DNA of 64,000 nt from JAHQVI01 sp963727575. Lineage in GTDB: Bacteria; Pseudomonadota; Alphaproteobacteria; Rhizobiales; Rhodomicrobiaceae. Below, piece by piece: positions 36,281 through 46,066 of this stretch. The notes beneath the pieces are model-generated. The model made no database searches, was not told the origin of the DNA, and worked only from the letters and a program-made list of their open reading frames with translations. Within the stretch, counting starts at the first letter, position 1. The number at the start of each line of letters is the position of its first letter. The translations under genes were made by a program, and so were the position numbers. The stretch spans positions 1 through 64,000 of the forward strand of contig CAVSIA010000032.1 of assembly GCA_963727575.1 (NCBI GenBank). Reading direction: 5' to 3'.

Positions 36281-39214
36281 TCATGCTCCCTCGATGCCAA
36301 GCATCGCCTGATACCGGCGTTTCGCGCTCTGCCGGGACGCGCGCCGGACGATATACACAATTCCAAGTCCCAAAAGCGCAAGGCCATAATTGAGATATTC
36401 CCAGAAGGCCTGCGCGCTCGCCGTCATCGGCTCAAGAGTCCGCGAGAACTGGCCGCCACGGCTGCGCAGCGCCAGCAGGCTGCGATCCTCGAGCGACCAG
36501 TCGACGATGTTCTGCGCCAGGTTCAGCGGTGCCAGATACTGGGTCTGGTTGACGCTGGAGGTCAGGTTCAGAATGTCGTCGGACAGGAAGCTGGCCGAGC
36601 CGACCAGGATGATACGCGCGCTCTGCGGCGAACGTTCGATCACGCTGGTGATGGTCGGCTTCTCGTCCTTGGCGTCCTTCTTGTCGGCGTCGGGCTTGGC
36701 CGCGTCGGGCTTCTGACCGTCCTTGGCGTCGGCCTCCGCGGTCTTGGCGTCCTTGGCCAGCGGCGACGGCTTGCCGGCAAAGAACGACTTGAACTCGCCT
36801 TCCATCATCACCCCGAGAAGCTGGCGGCCGGTGGTCTTGCCTTGCTCGAAGCCGAGAATCGGGATAGGTCTTGAAGTCCGGCACCGCGTTCAGCGTGTCC
36901 GAGGGCCAGGAGCGCGGCGAGCTTTCCATCAGCCGGACCAGATTGCGGCCCTTGGCCTTTTCCTGGTCGACCTTGATCGGCGCCGCCCAGGACAGGGTGA
37001 GCTGATTGAGACCCAGCGTCGGCGCGTCTTTCTGGGCCAGCCCGTCCTGACGCACATCGACGAAATAGGGATAGTCGAGAAGCTGGATCTGCTGGACCTT
37101 GAGCCCGCCGACATTGCGCTCCACCGGGATCGGGAACGGCGTGTTCTGCGGGTCGAGCACCATGGCCTTGTCGAGCGTCAGCCCGTAGGAGCCGAGCCAG
37201 TCTTCCAGGCCGGTCGGCGTCGGCGTGATCTCCAGATTGCCACGCAGCGACGCTTTATAGGGCGAGGCCGCCACGACGATGGTGCCGCCCTTCATCAGGA
37301 ACTGGTCCATGGCGAAGACCTGCTTCTCGTCGAACTGGCTCGGAGAGGCGACGAAGAGAATGTCTGCCGAATTCGGGCACGCGCCCGTCATTCAGGCTCG
37401 CATCCTCGACCGCGGCATTCTCGCGAAGTTTCTGCTCGAGAAGCTGGAAGGCGGGCGTGTCGCTGTTCGGCCCGCCGAACTGGGCTATCGGGTTTGGCGG
37501 CGGCGCGTAGAGGGCGACCGTGCGCAGGGCACCGGGCGTGAACCGTTTCAGCGCGGCGTCGATGTTCCGCTTGAGACCCGCCTTATCCAGCGTGTCCGGG
37601 AGCGGCACCTGCTCGACGCGTCCGCCGCTTTCCAGGAAGATGTGGAACCAGAACTGTTTCGGATCGAGCAGCCCGACGGCCAGCGGCCTGAGGCCATAGG
37701 TCTCCTGAAGCTGCTTGAAGGCGCCGCCGCCCTGGGCCTCGGGATCGACGATCTGAGCACTGAATTTATCCGCCGCGCCCTTCTTATAGTCGCCGATCAG
37801 CGCTTCGAGCTGCTTCTTCAGCTCCGGCATCGGGTCGGGCAGCGTGTCCGCCTTCGAGACATAGGCCGTCAGCTTGACGCCGCTCGGGATGCTGGCGCAC
37901 GGTATTGCCGCCGCCGCGATAGGTGCTGAGCACCTTCTTGATCGCGCGCGTGATTTCATACTCCGGATCGCGCAACTCGACCTGGACGTCCTGGTTCTGC
38001 TGCGTCTTGACCTCGATCAGATCGCGGTAGCTCAGCGTGGCGTATTCGTCGCCATATTTGACCAGGATGTCGAAATAGGAGTTGGTGACCGAGGCCTGGT
38101 ACTTGCTCGCCGTCTGGAACGGCACCGGCTTGATGCCGTATTGGCGGTTGGCCTCGGCTTCGAGCGCGGGCTGCTGCTGCGGATCGACGATCTCGACGCG
38201 GACCTTACCCTTGCCGGCGATCTCGTATTCGCGAAGCAGATCGCGCAGGCGCGGAACCAGCGGCGCCAGAAGCGGATGCGTCTCCGAGCTGAAATAGCCG
38301 CGGATCAGCAGCGGCTCCTGAAGCTGGCGCAGATAGGAGCGTGTGGAATCCGAGATCGAATAAATGTTGCCCGATGTCAGGTCCGCGCGCGCCCAGCCGA
38401 GCTGGCCGAGCCAGAAATTGGCGGCGATCAGGTTGGCGACGACCAGCACCGCGGCGAGCTGCCATTGCGAGTGTCTGCGCTCGCGGCCCTCGGCCGACCA
38501 TCTCAGGCTTTCCAGCGAGTAAATGTTGAGCACCAGGAACACGCCGAAAATGCTGAGATAATAGTAGATGTCGCGCATGTCGATGACGCCGCGCGCGATG
38601 GATTCGAACCGCGAGCCAGTGCCGATGAGCCGGAGGATCTCGCTGCCGGTATTGCCGAACAGCTCGGTGAGCGCGTTCGAGCCGAGCAGATAGAAGATGC
38701 TGCAGACCAGCGTGGTGACGATCAGGCTGACGACCTGGTTATCGGTCCGCGAGCTGACGAAGAGGCCGATGGCGATATAGGCCGCCGCTAGCGCGAGCGC
38801 CGCCAGATAGCCGCCGAAGACGGGTCCCCAGTCGAGCGGGCCGACCAGCGAGACGGTGATCGGGAACGGCAGGGTCAGCGCCAGGGCGATGGCGACGAGC
38901 ATGAAGCAGGCCAGGAACTTGCCGAGCACGAGTTGCAGCGGCGAGGCCGGCGTCGTCATCAGGAATTCGAGCGTGCCGGAGCGGCGCTCCTCGCTCCACA
39001 TCCGCATCGTCATTGCCGAGATCAGGAAGATCAGCAGGACCGGCATCCAGTCGAGGAGCGGGCGGATGTCGGCGATGTTGCGGGCGAAGAAGCGTTCGAG
39101 CCAGAAGACGATGAACAGGAGAACGGCGAGAAACACGCCGAGGAAGATGAAAGCCGCCAGCGAGGAGAAGAAGGAGGAGAGCTCCTTCCGGGCGACGCGG
39201 AGAACATTATGCAT
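36281..39214 (-). CDS. Fused ABC-2 permease and GldG-like protein (three frameshifts)
   Basis: This protein of about 976 residues joins an ABC-2 permease (about residues 1-240, VLRVARKELSSFFSSLAAFIF and MRMWSEERRSGTLEFLMTTPASP) to a GldG-type periplasmic domain (IRGYFSSETHPLLAPLVPRL, TASKYQASVTNSYFDILVKYG). It ends with a final membrane helix near the C-terminus. Extra bases near 37895, 37375 and 36870 break it into four frames; all three have the sign of one inserted base. The ATG at 39214 overlaps the ATPase stop by 8 nt. Together with the ATPase it should form an exporter related to the Gld gliding and spore-type systems. The cargo is unknown. Confidence 0.78.
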
Positions 39215-40160
39215 GAGCCACCTCCGGATGGGCTGCATCGCGTGACGTGATTTCGGCGAAGACGGTTTCGAGATCGCGCTGCTCGGTATGCAGGGCGATC
39301 AGATCGAGCCCCTTGTCGTTGATCAGCCGGGCGATCTTCGGCGCGACCTCTTCGGGTGCATGGCCGTTGAGACTGAGATGGTAGGCGTGGGCATGGCCTT
39401 CGTCGTCCAGCGTGTCCAGCGTCAGCGCGCTGTCGAAGCCGGAGATCAGCGGCGTCATCGCATCGGGCGCACCGCTCGTCACCACGCGCAGACGCTGCTG
39501 CCGGTCGAGGTCGGCAAGCGCCGAGTCCAGCGCCAGCTTGCCGCGGTTGACGATGATCACCCGGTCGCAGATGGCCTGGACTTCCTGGAGGATGTGGGTG
39601 GAGAGGATGACGGTCGCGCGCTCGGCGAGCGATTTGATCAGCGAGCGCATATGCTTGATCTGTGAGGGGTCGAGGCCGTTGGTCGGCTCGTCGAGAATGA
39701 CGATCTTCGGCTTGTGCAGGATGGCCTGGGCGACGCCGACGCGCTGGCGATAGCCGCGCGACAGGCTGGAAATCGGGGCGGTGGCCTTTTCGATCAGCCC
39801 GGTGTTCTTGATGACCTCGCGCAGCGCCGCCGGGCGCTCGGCTTCGCTGACGCCTTTCAGCTCGGCCGCATAGTCGAGGAAATCGACCACGGTCATATCC
39901 GAATAGACCGGGCAGTTCTCCGGCAGGTAGCCGATCAGCGATTGCACCGCTTCGCGCTCGGTCTCGATGTCGTGGTCGTCGATGGTGATCCTGCCGGCGG
40001 TCGGCTCGAGAAAGCCGGTCAGCATTTTCATGATCGTGGTCTTGCCGGCGCCGTTATGGCCGAGAAGACCGACGATTTCCCCCGCGGCGATCTTGAACGA
40101 AACGTCCTCGACCGCGGTGAAGTCACCATATTTGCGTGTCAGGTTTTCAGCGACGATCAT
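39207..40160 (-). CDS. ABC transporter ATPase (Gld-type)
   Basis: This 317-residue ATPase pairs with the fused permease/GldG protein. Walker A is GLLGHNGAGKTTIM, the signature is SSLSRGYRQRVGVAQA and Walker B is IVILDEPTNGLDPS. The H-loop is in STHILQEVQAICD. A C-terminal domain of about 90 residues follows the nucleotide-binding domain, as in GldA/NatA-like exporters. ATG 40160 is preceded by AGGTGGGA; a GTG at 40172 is less likely. It is the first gene of a three-gene operon (ATPase, permease-GldG, DUF4340). Confidence 0.87.
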   Translation of the reverse strand: MIVAENLTRKYGDFTAVEDVSFKIAAGEIVGLLGHNGAGKTTIMKMLTGFLEPTAGRITIDDHDIETEREAVQSLIGYLPENCPVYSDMTVVDFLDYAAELKGVSEAERPAALREVIKNTGLIEKATAPISSLSRGYRQRVGVAQAILHKPKIVILDEPTNGLDPSQIKHMRSLIKSLAERATVILSTHILQEVQAICDRVIIVNRGKLALDSALADLDRQQRLRVVTSGAPDAMTPLISGFDSALTLDTLDDEGHAHAYHLSLNGHAPEEVAPKIARLINDKGLDLIALHTEQRDLETVFAEITSRDAAHPEVAHA

Positions 40161-40800
40161 GGGCTGTCCCACCTTTGCCTTTCAATTCGCTGTGCCGTCC
40201 GCCGGGGCCTGGGAAAAGCTTTCGCCGGCGCCTGGGAAGACGCGATCGAGCTAACACTTTTCGCGGATTTAGTAGCGTTAAGGTCTCTCTCCGATCTCGA
40301 TAGATCAGGTCCCACAGACGCAGAGCCTTACACCCGGCCGAACCGTATTGTTCGGCGCCGAGGCAGGTGCATTTGATCTTTCGACGCAGGTCGGTTTGAC
40401 TGAAGAACACTCCCGCCCCGAACGCTGGAAAGCAGCAGCGGAACGGAAGCCTTCCCCGGAACGCAATCTATTCCCCGGTGAATTTGCCCGTCAAGCCCCG
40501 ACCGTGCGCTTCAATATTACCTTTTCGTAAGCAACCGAAGGCGGCTGGACTTGGACGCCATTTGGCGCGGAACGCGGGTGCGGCGCGAAGCGGCGAAAGA
40601 TTTGCAGACGGATCTACAGGCGCACAGCCCTTACTACTCGGAGTATACGTCCGCCGATCAATCAAAATACTTAGGTTTGATCTCGGTCAATGCCTCGGCA
40701 GGGGTATTCATGGGCTGATAGAGCGCGCTTCACAAAACCATCCTCACCCGGCACTGCCGCAAAGAGCGCGACGAGGACAATCAAGGGAGAAACGCGAGCA
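40161..40800. other. Intergenic region, no gene recognised
   Basis: About 640 bases lie between the divergent ABC ATPase and DUF6455 genes. Open frames are short and unlike known proteins. Three GGAAC sequences occur, but none has a CGTT at the 16-17 bp spacing, so I do not call EcfG promoters here. Confidence 0.4.
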
Positions 40801-41066
40801 TGGCTCATCCCCAATTCCGGCGCGTCGAGCGGCAGGCTAGGCGCATGCATGACATGATGGATCGTCTGGAGGTGGACCCGGGCAAGCTCGCCCGGCTGCG
40901 CCAGGGGGAGGCGTATGCGGAGGCGCGGACGCGCTGTCTGGATTGCGTCGATGCCGACAAATGTCTTCGCTGGCTGGAAACCTTCGACCTGTCTCCCGAC
41001 CGGCCGGATTTTTGTCCGAACATCGAGCTGTTCGAGACCTGCCTGACCGGACCCAAGGCCCCGTAG
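40801..41066 (+). CDS. DUF6455 family small protein
   Basis: This 87-residue protein has the cysteine pattern of the DUF6455 family: RCLDCVDADKCLRWLE followed by DFCPNIELFETC. The first half is helical and basic (ARRMHDMMDRLEVDPGKLARL). The cysteines could bind a metal or a redox group, but this is not established. A GGGAGA site precedes ATG 40801. It stands alone, upstream of and convergent with the sulfite dehydrogenase genes. Confidence 0.75.
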
Positions 41067-41139
41067 CCGGGCGCGTTTCAGGTCGCAGATCGGCCGTCTC
41101 CCGCCTCGCATGGCAGGGCGCGTAAGGTGTGTGCGGCGT

Positions 41140-41337
41140 TCAGTCGCGGATGGACTTCGCGCTGCTCTTGCGCAGTTCACCGTTCATCAATGTCACATCC
41201 GAGCCGTCGGCCTTGGCTTTCGCCTTCGGACCGGGGCCACGCATGTAATGCTTCTCCGGTCGGTACTGCTCCTCGACGGGGCGCGAAAACACCCTGACAA
41301 GCGCATTGTTCGACAGGATAAACCATAGCTTGTTCAT
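41140..41337 (-). CDS. Small hypothetical protein
   Basis: A 65-codon frame (MNKLWFILSNNALVRVF, then a Lys-rich stretch) lies just downstream of the soeC-like gene in the same direction. It begins 29 nt after that gene's stop. No family is recognised and the ribosome binding site is weak, so this may not be a real gene. Confidence 0.3.
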   Translation of the reverse strand: MNKLWFILSNNALVRVFSRPVEEQYRPEKHYMRGPGPKAKAKADGSDVTLMNGELRKSSAKSIRD

Positions 41338-41365
41338 TAGCTGATCTTTTGATTCCAGACTTTTT

Positions 41366-42289
41366 TCAGCGGTATCCGTAGTAGAATGCAACGACATGTT
41401 CAGCCTCAGCGAAAAACAACCAGCGTGACGCAGCAACGCCGAGTAGATGGACCGGCAACGCAAGCAGGATGACCGGCGACAGAGGGGGCACGGCAGCCGT
41501 CAGTCCCAGTGCTAGCAGAGGAAAGATGAACGCCGCCCCAAAACCGAGGCGACGCAATGTCTCCGCGTGCTTCCGGCCGACACGGAACACCATTTCCTTC
41601 ATGAGGTAATTCGGTGAGGTGTGAGGCGCCTCGAAGAGGCGCGCCCGGCCGAGATGGGGCAGACCGATTGCCGTCTCTGTTGAAGAACCATCGGCGCCGA
41701 GGGGAGTTCCTTGCGCACGCGCGGTCCACCAGATCGCGGCCGCAGAGGCAAGCAGAACCAGCACAGCGCTTGCCGCGATAAGCGAGGCCGGAATGACGGT
41801 GAAAGGTAACTCCACGCTGGCCAAGGCGAGCGCACCGCCGGCGATCGCATAGGCCATGAACAGAAATGGTGTCGGCGATTTCGCCCAGCGCGGCACCGCC
41901 TTGATGCTTCCGTAGATCATCGACGTCGAATAGACGGTCGCCAGGGCGAGGAGCGCGGCGAGAATGCCCAGCGCGAGGAAACGCCCGGCGCCTGCCACCC
42001 AAAGCAGCGCGTAGAGGCCGAACGCCGCCAGGGTGGCGACGGCGAGCACGCCTTCGCGCGACAGCCAGGAGGTGTGCCATTGCGACAGAGCGCGCCACGC
42101 CCGCTGCGGATTGCCCAGATGCCAGAGCGAGGCCAGGAGGCCGATGCCCGCCATGGCGAGCGCCAGGCCGCAGGCGACGAAGCCGAACGCCGGATCGTCC
42201 GGCCCCAGTCCGATGCCCAGCCAGGCCATCAGGCCGAAACCGGCCCCTGACAGCGTTGAGAAGACGATGATGGAGGAGGCAGGATGCAT
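41366..42289 (-). CDS. DmsC/SoeC-like membrane anchor subunit
   Basis: This 307-residue membrane protein has about eight hydrophobic helices and the DmsC-family pattern WHLGNPQRAWRALSQWHTSWLSREG near residue 55. It should anchor the molybdoenzyme and FeS subunits and pass electrons to or from the quinone pool. It follows the ferredoxin subunit by 3 nt in a three-gene operon (A, B, C). Function as the quinone-reacting subunit of a sulfite dehydrogenase is inferred from the A subunit. Confidence 0.82.
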   Translation of the reverse strand: MHPASSIIVFSTLSGAGFGLMAWLGIGLGPDDPAFGFVACGLALAMAGIGLLASLWHLGNPQRAWRALSQWHTSWLSREGVLAVATLAAFGLYALLWVAGAGRFLALGILAALLALATVYSTSMIYGSIKAVPRWAKSPTPFLFMAYAIAGGALALASVELPFTVIPASLIAASAVLVLLASAAAIWWTARAQGTPLGADGSSTETAIGLPHLGRARLFEAPHTSPNYLMKEMVFRVGRKHAETLRRLGFGAAFIFPLLALGLTAAVPPLSPVILLALPVHLLGVAASRWLFFAEAEHVVAFYYGYR

Positions 42290-42292
42290 GGT

Positions 42293-43084
42293 TCAGCCCA
42301 GCCTTTCCAATGCGCGGTCGAGCCAGCCGAGGAAGCCGTTCGCCTCCGGCGCGACGAGGTCGGCGAGGCGAAAATCGCTCGGCACGTCGATGTCGGCCTT
42401 CGGCCGAGGCGGCAGATATTTGTTCACCGGACGCGTGCCCTGCTCCGGCATCAGGTCGACGCCGCCGCGCTCGGCGACCATCCGGCTGACGGCTGAATCC
42501 GGATCGCCCAGATCGCCGAAATGGCGGGCGTTTGCCGGGCAGGCGCGGACGCAGGCCGGGACGCGGTCCTCTTCGGGCAGGTGTTTGTTGTAGATGCGGT
42601 CGACGCAGAGCGTGCATTTCTTCATGACGCCCGCCGCCGCGTCCAACTCGCGCGCGCCGTAGGGGCAGGCCCAGGCGCACAGCCCGCAGCCGATGCACAT
42701 GCTTTCGTCGACCAGCACGATGCCGTCCTCGCCGCGCTTGTAGCTAGCGCCGGTCGGGCAGACGGTAACGCAGGGCGCGTCGTCGCAATGCAGGCAGGAT
42801 TTGGGGAAATGGACCAGCTGCGTCTTGGCCTGCGCGTGTCCGTTGCCGCAGGCATGGCCATTCCTGCGGGCAGGCGCCGGCGTCACCTCGAAGCTGTGGA
42901 CCCGGTTCAGCCATGCGCCGGACGGGCTGCCGCCATAGGCGTCCTGGTCGGACAGCGGCGCGCCATAGCCGCTGGTATTCCATTCCTTGCAGCTCACCAC
43001 GCAGGCATGGCAGCCGACGCAGGTGTCCAGGTCGATGACCAGGCCGAGCTTCTTGCCGGTCGTTTGCTGCGGGAGGGCGGTCAT
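42293..43084 (-). CDS. Four-cluster ferredoxin subunit, SoeB/DmsB-like
   Basis: This 263-residue electron-transfer subunit has four cysteine groups typical of [4Fe-4S] proteins of the DmsB family: DTCVGCHACVVSCKEWN, SCLHCDDAPCVTVCPTG, MCIGCGLCAWACPYG and KCTLCVDRI plus CVRACPANA. An insert of about 35 residues (SDQDAYGGSPSGAW and following) sits between the first and second groups. ATG 43084 has GGAGGAG 5 nt upstream; a GTG at 43090 is the alternative. It links the molybdopterin subunit to the membrane anchor. Confidence 0.88.
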   Translation of the reverse strand: MTALPQQTTGKKLGLVIDLDTCVGCHACVVSCKEWNTSGYGAPLSDQDAYGGSPSGAWLNRVHSFEVTPAPARRNGHACGNGHAQAKTQLVHFPKSCLHCDDAPCVTVCPTGASYKRGEDGIVLVDESMCIGCGLCAWACPYGARELDAAAGVMKKCTLCVDRIYNKHLPEEDRVPACVRACPANARHFGDLGDPDSAVSRMVAERGGVDLMPEQGTRPVNKYLPPRPKADIDVPSDFRLADLVAPEANGFLGWLDRALERLG

Positions 43085-43111
43085 GTCCACTCCTCCCCAT
43101 AACGGACGCGC

Positions 43112-45940
43112 TCAGGACCCTTGGCCGACCGGCGAGGCTTGCGGCGGAAATGCCGGTTCGCTCTGCTCGGCGGGCTCGGCTTTTTCGATGCGGACGCGCA
43201 AATCGTACCAGGCGGCCTGGCCGGTGATCGGGTCGGAGTTCGACCAGCGCATGCCGTCATCGCGCTCCGGGAGCAGCTCGCTGATCAGGTGGTTGAGCAG
43301 GAAGCCCTTGGTCGCTTCGGGCGCGTCGGGGGAGAGCGCCCAGGCGCCCTTGCGCTTGCCGATCGCGTTCCAGGTCCACACCGTCGAGCCGTTGACGGCA
43401 TCCATGCGCGCGATCTCGACCTTGATCCGGCCGTGATGCGAGGTCAGCCAGACCCAGTCGCCGTCCTGCAGGTCATGTGCATCGCAGACAGCGCCGGGCA
43501 CGTAAAGCGGGTTGCGGCCGTGGATCTGGCGCAGCCAGGCGTTCTGCGAGCCCCAGGCGTGATACATGGCGGCCGGGCGCTGGGTGATGGCGTGCAGCGG
43601 GAAGCCGTCCACCATCTCGCCCTCGAATGGCGGATACCAGATCGGCAGCGGGTCGAAGGTTTCCGCGATCCGGGCGCGCAGATGCTCCGGCGGCTGACGG
43701 TCGCCGAAGCCTTTGGCCGCGAGCCGGAACCGGGCGAGCGTTTCGACGTAGAGCTGGTAGACATAAGGCTGGGGCGCATCGAAGAAGCCCATGCCGACCG
43801 CCCAGTTTTGATAGTCGGCGTTGAACGCCTTGAAATACTGCGCGGCCTTGGGGATGTGGACGACGCTGAAGCCGCCATTCTCGATATAGCGCTCGATTTG
43901 ATCGGGGTTCGGCGCGCCGCGTCCGGTTTTGTCGCCATCGCCGCGCCAGCCGCTCAAGGGGCCGACGCCCGGACGCCGCTGGTGATTGGCGATATAGTCG
44001 GCATAATCCTTGTAGACAGGCGCGCCGGTCTCGTCGGCAAAGCCCGGCAGCCTCAGCCTCGCGCCAAGCTCGATCAGCGCCGACTGGAAGCAGCGCACGT
44101 CGCGGTCCGGCGTAACCACCGGCCAGCGTATCGCGTCGGCGGCGGCGTCCATCTCGGAAATCGGCCGGTCGAGCAGCGAAATGCAGTCATGGCGTTCGAG
44201 ATAGGTGGTGTCGGGCAGGACGAGGTCGGCATAGGCGACCATCTCCGAGGAATAGGCGTCGGAATAGATGATCTTCGGGATGACGTAGTCGCCGTTCTCG
44301 TCCTTGGCCGAGAGCATCTCCATGGTCCCCGCCGTATTCATCGACGAGTTCCACGCCATGTTGGCCATATACATGAACAGCACGTCGATGCCGTAGGGGT
44401 CGCGCGCATGAGCGTTGGCGATCACCATATGCATCATGCCGTGGGCGGAGAGCGGGGCATCCCAGGTGAACGCCTTGTCGATGCGGGCCGGATTGCCGTT
44501 CGCGTCGAGCGCCAGATCCTCCGGGCCGCGCGGAAAGCCCAGATGCGGGCCGTTCAGCGGGGTATTGGCCTCCCAGCCGCAATGCGGCCGCGGATGGGCC
44601 TCGACGCCCTTCGGATAAGGCGGCTTGAAGCGGAAACCGCCGGGACAATCGACGCTGCCGAGCAAGAGCTGGAGCACGTGCAGCGCGCGGCAGGTCTGGA
44701 AGCCGTTGGAATGGGCGGAGATGCCGCGCATGGCATGGAAGCTGACCGGCCGGCCGATGAAACGCTCATGACGCACACCGCGCATATCGGTCCAGGGCTG
44801 CTCGATGGTGATGGCTTCCTGGAATGCCTTCTGCGCCAGCTCGGCGGCCAGCCTGCGGATCGTCTCTGCCGGGATGCCGCAGCGCTCGGCGACGGCGTCG
44901 GGGCTATAGGTGTCGTCGAGCACGTGCCGTGCCAGCAATTCGAACACCGGGCGCGCCGTCCGGCCATCCGGCAAAGCGACCTCGCCCTTGAGCGCAGGCT
45001 TGACGCCTGCCTCGTCAAAAGGGCGGATTTCGCCGGTGACGCGGTCGCAAATCAGCGCCTTGCCGTCGTCGCCGCGCGCGAAAAGTCCTTCGCTCTCGGA
45101 GCCCTCGTCGCAGATCACCAGCCAGGGCGCATTGGTGTAGCGGAGGAGGAAGTCGAGATCGACCTGACCGGCCCGCACCAGCTCATGGGCGAGCGCGAGG
45201 ATGAACAGCCCGTCGGTTCCCGGCGTGATGCCGACCCATTCGTCGGCGATGGCGTTGTAGCCGGTGCGAACCGGATTGACGGCGACGGTCTTGACGCCGC
45301 GCCGCTTCAGCGTGGCGAGGCCCATCTTGATGGGGTTGGAATCGTGATCCTCGGCGACGCCGAAGATCATGAAATATTTGGTGCGGTCCCAGTCCGGCGA
45401 GCCGAACTCCCAGAACGCGCCGCCCAGCGTGTAGATGCCGGCGGCGGCCATGTTAACCGAGCAGAAACCACCATGGGCGGCGTAGTTCGGCGTGCCGAAT
45501 TGCTGCGCCCACCAGGAGGTCAGCGACTGGCTCTGGTCGCGGCCGGTAAAGAAGGCCAGCTTGTTCGGATTGGTCTCGCGGACCGGCTTCAGCCAGGAAA
45601 CGGCGAGATCGAACGCCTCGTCCCAGCCGATTTCCTTGAATTCGCCCGACCCGCGCGGACCCGTGCGCAGCAGCGGTGCGCGCAGACGGGCCGGCGAATA
45701 ATGCTGCATGATGCCGGCGGAGCCCTTGGCGCAGAGCACGCCCTTGTTCACCGGATGGTCGCGATTGCCCTCGATATAGCGGACCTTGCCGTCGCGCAGG
45801 TGTACGTCGATGCCGCAGCGGCAGGCGCACATATAGCAGGTGGTCTTGCGGACCTCGTCGGAGACATAGGGGGAGGTGTCGAGTTGGTGGTCGTCTTTCG
45901 GCTGAGAACCGCCCGGCGATTGTGGGCCGATGAACGCCAT
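43112..45940 (-). CDS. Molybdopterin oxidoreductase, SoeA-like sulfite dehydrogenase catalytic subunit
   Basis: This 942-residue member of the DMSO reductase superfamily has an N-terminal [4Fe-4S] site C35-x2-C38-x3-C42 and C70 (CYMCACRCG ... GVLCAKG). The likely molybdenum ligand is C160 in YAAHGGFCSVNMA, which argues against Ser-ligated DMSO reductases. No Tat or Sec signal is visible, so it should face the cytoplasm, as SoeA does in SoeABC sulfite dehydrogenases. Those oxidise sulfite to sulfate and feed the quinone pool. Other substrates, such as other oxoanions, cannot be excluded. ATG 45940 is chosen because the protein begins similarly to relatives; the ribosome binding site is poor. 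A divergent LysR regulator adjoins. Confidence 0.78.
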   Translation of the reverse strand: MAFIGPQSPGGSQPKDDHQLDTSPYVSDEVRKTTCYMCACRCGIDVHLRDGKVRYIEGNRDHPVNKGVLCAKGSAGIMQHYSPARLRAPLLRTGPRGSGEFKEIGWDEAFDLAVSWLKPVRETNPNKLAFFTGRDQSQSLTSWWAQQFGTPNYAAHGGFCSVNMAAAGIYTLGGAFWEFGSPDWDRTKYFMIFGVAEDHDSNPIKMGLATLKRRGVKTVAVNPVRTGYNAIADEWVGITPGTDGLFILALAHELVRAGQVDLDFLLRYTNAPWLVICDEGSESEGLFARGDDGKALICDRVTGEIRPFDEAGVKPALKGEVALPDGRTARPVFELLARHVLDDTYSPDAVAERCGIPAETIRRLAAELAQKAFQEAITIEQPWTDMRGVRHERFIGRPVSFHAMRGISAHSNGFQTCRALHVLQLLLGSVDCPGGFRFKPPYPKGVEAHPRPHCGWEANTPLNGPHLGFPRGPEDLALDANGNPARIDKAFTWDAPLSAHGMMHMVIANAHARDPYGIDVLFMYMANMAWNSSMNTAGTMEMLSAKDENGDYVIPKIIYSDAYSSEMVAYADLVLPDTTYLERHDCISLLDRPISEMDAAADAIRWPVVTPDRDVRCFQSALIELGARLRLPGFADETGAPVYKDYADYIANHQRRPGVGPLSGWRGDGDKTGRGAPNPDQIERYIENGGFSVVHIPKAAQYFKAFNADYQNWAVGMGFFDAPQPYVYQLYVETLARFRLAAKGFGDRQPPEHLRARIAETFDPLPIWYPPFEGEMVDGFPLHAITQRPAAMYHAWGSQNAWLRQIHGRNPLYVPGAVCDAHDLQDGDWVWLTSHHGRIKVEIARMDAVNGSTVWTWNAIGKRKGAWALSPDAPEATKGFLLNHLISELLPERDDGMRWSNSDPITGQAAWYDLRVRIEKAEPAEQSEPAFPPQASPVGQGS

Positions 45941-46042
45941 GTGGGGGAATCCACTCCATGCGATGCGTGTTGCACTTACGCGAACTTGCGCATTATGACA
46001 GACGCTGATTAATCGATCCAACGAATTAGTCTTGTCAAATCA

Positions 46043-46057
46043 ATCGAAAAAATCGAT
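46043..46057. promoter_or_regulatory. Palindrome in soeA-lysR divergent region
   Basis: ATCGAAAAAATCGAT (arms ATCGA and TCGAT around five A) lies 10 bp before the lysR start in the 126-bp divergent region. It could be a LysR-type binding site, although it does not show the usual T-N11-A. Confidence 0.4.
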
Positions 46058-46066
46058 GATTTGCCC

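Noticed and set aside
40161..40800. EcfG promoters at the GGAAC sequences in this gap
   Set aside because: No CGTT or one-mismatch variant lies 16-17 nt downstream of any of them.
43121..46012. 963-codon open frame on the plus strand antisense to the soeA-like gene
   Set aside because: High GC content leaves the antisense frame open. The protein is His/Arg-rich without any recognisable domain, and the opposite strand encodes a full molybdoenzyme with all motifs.
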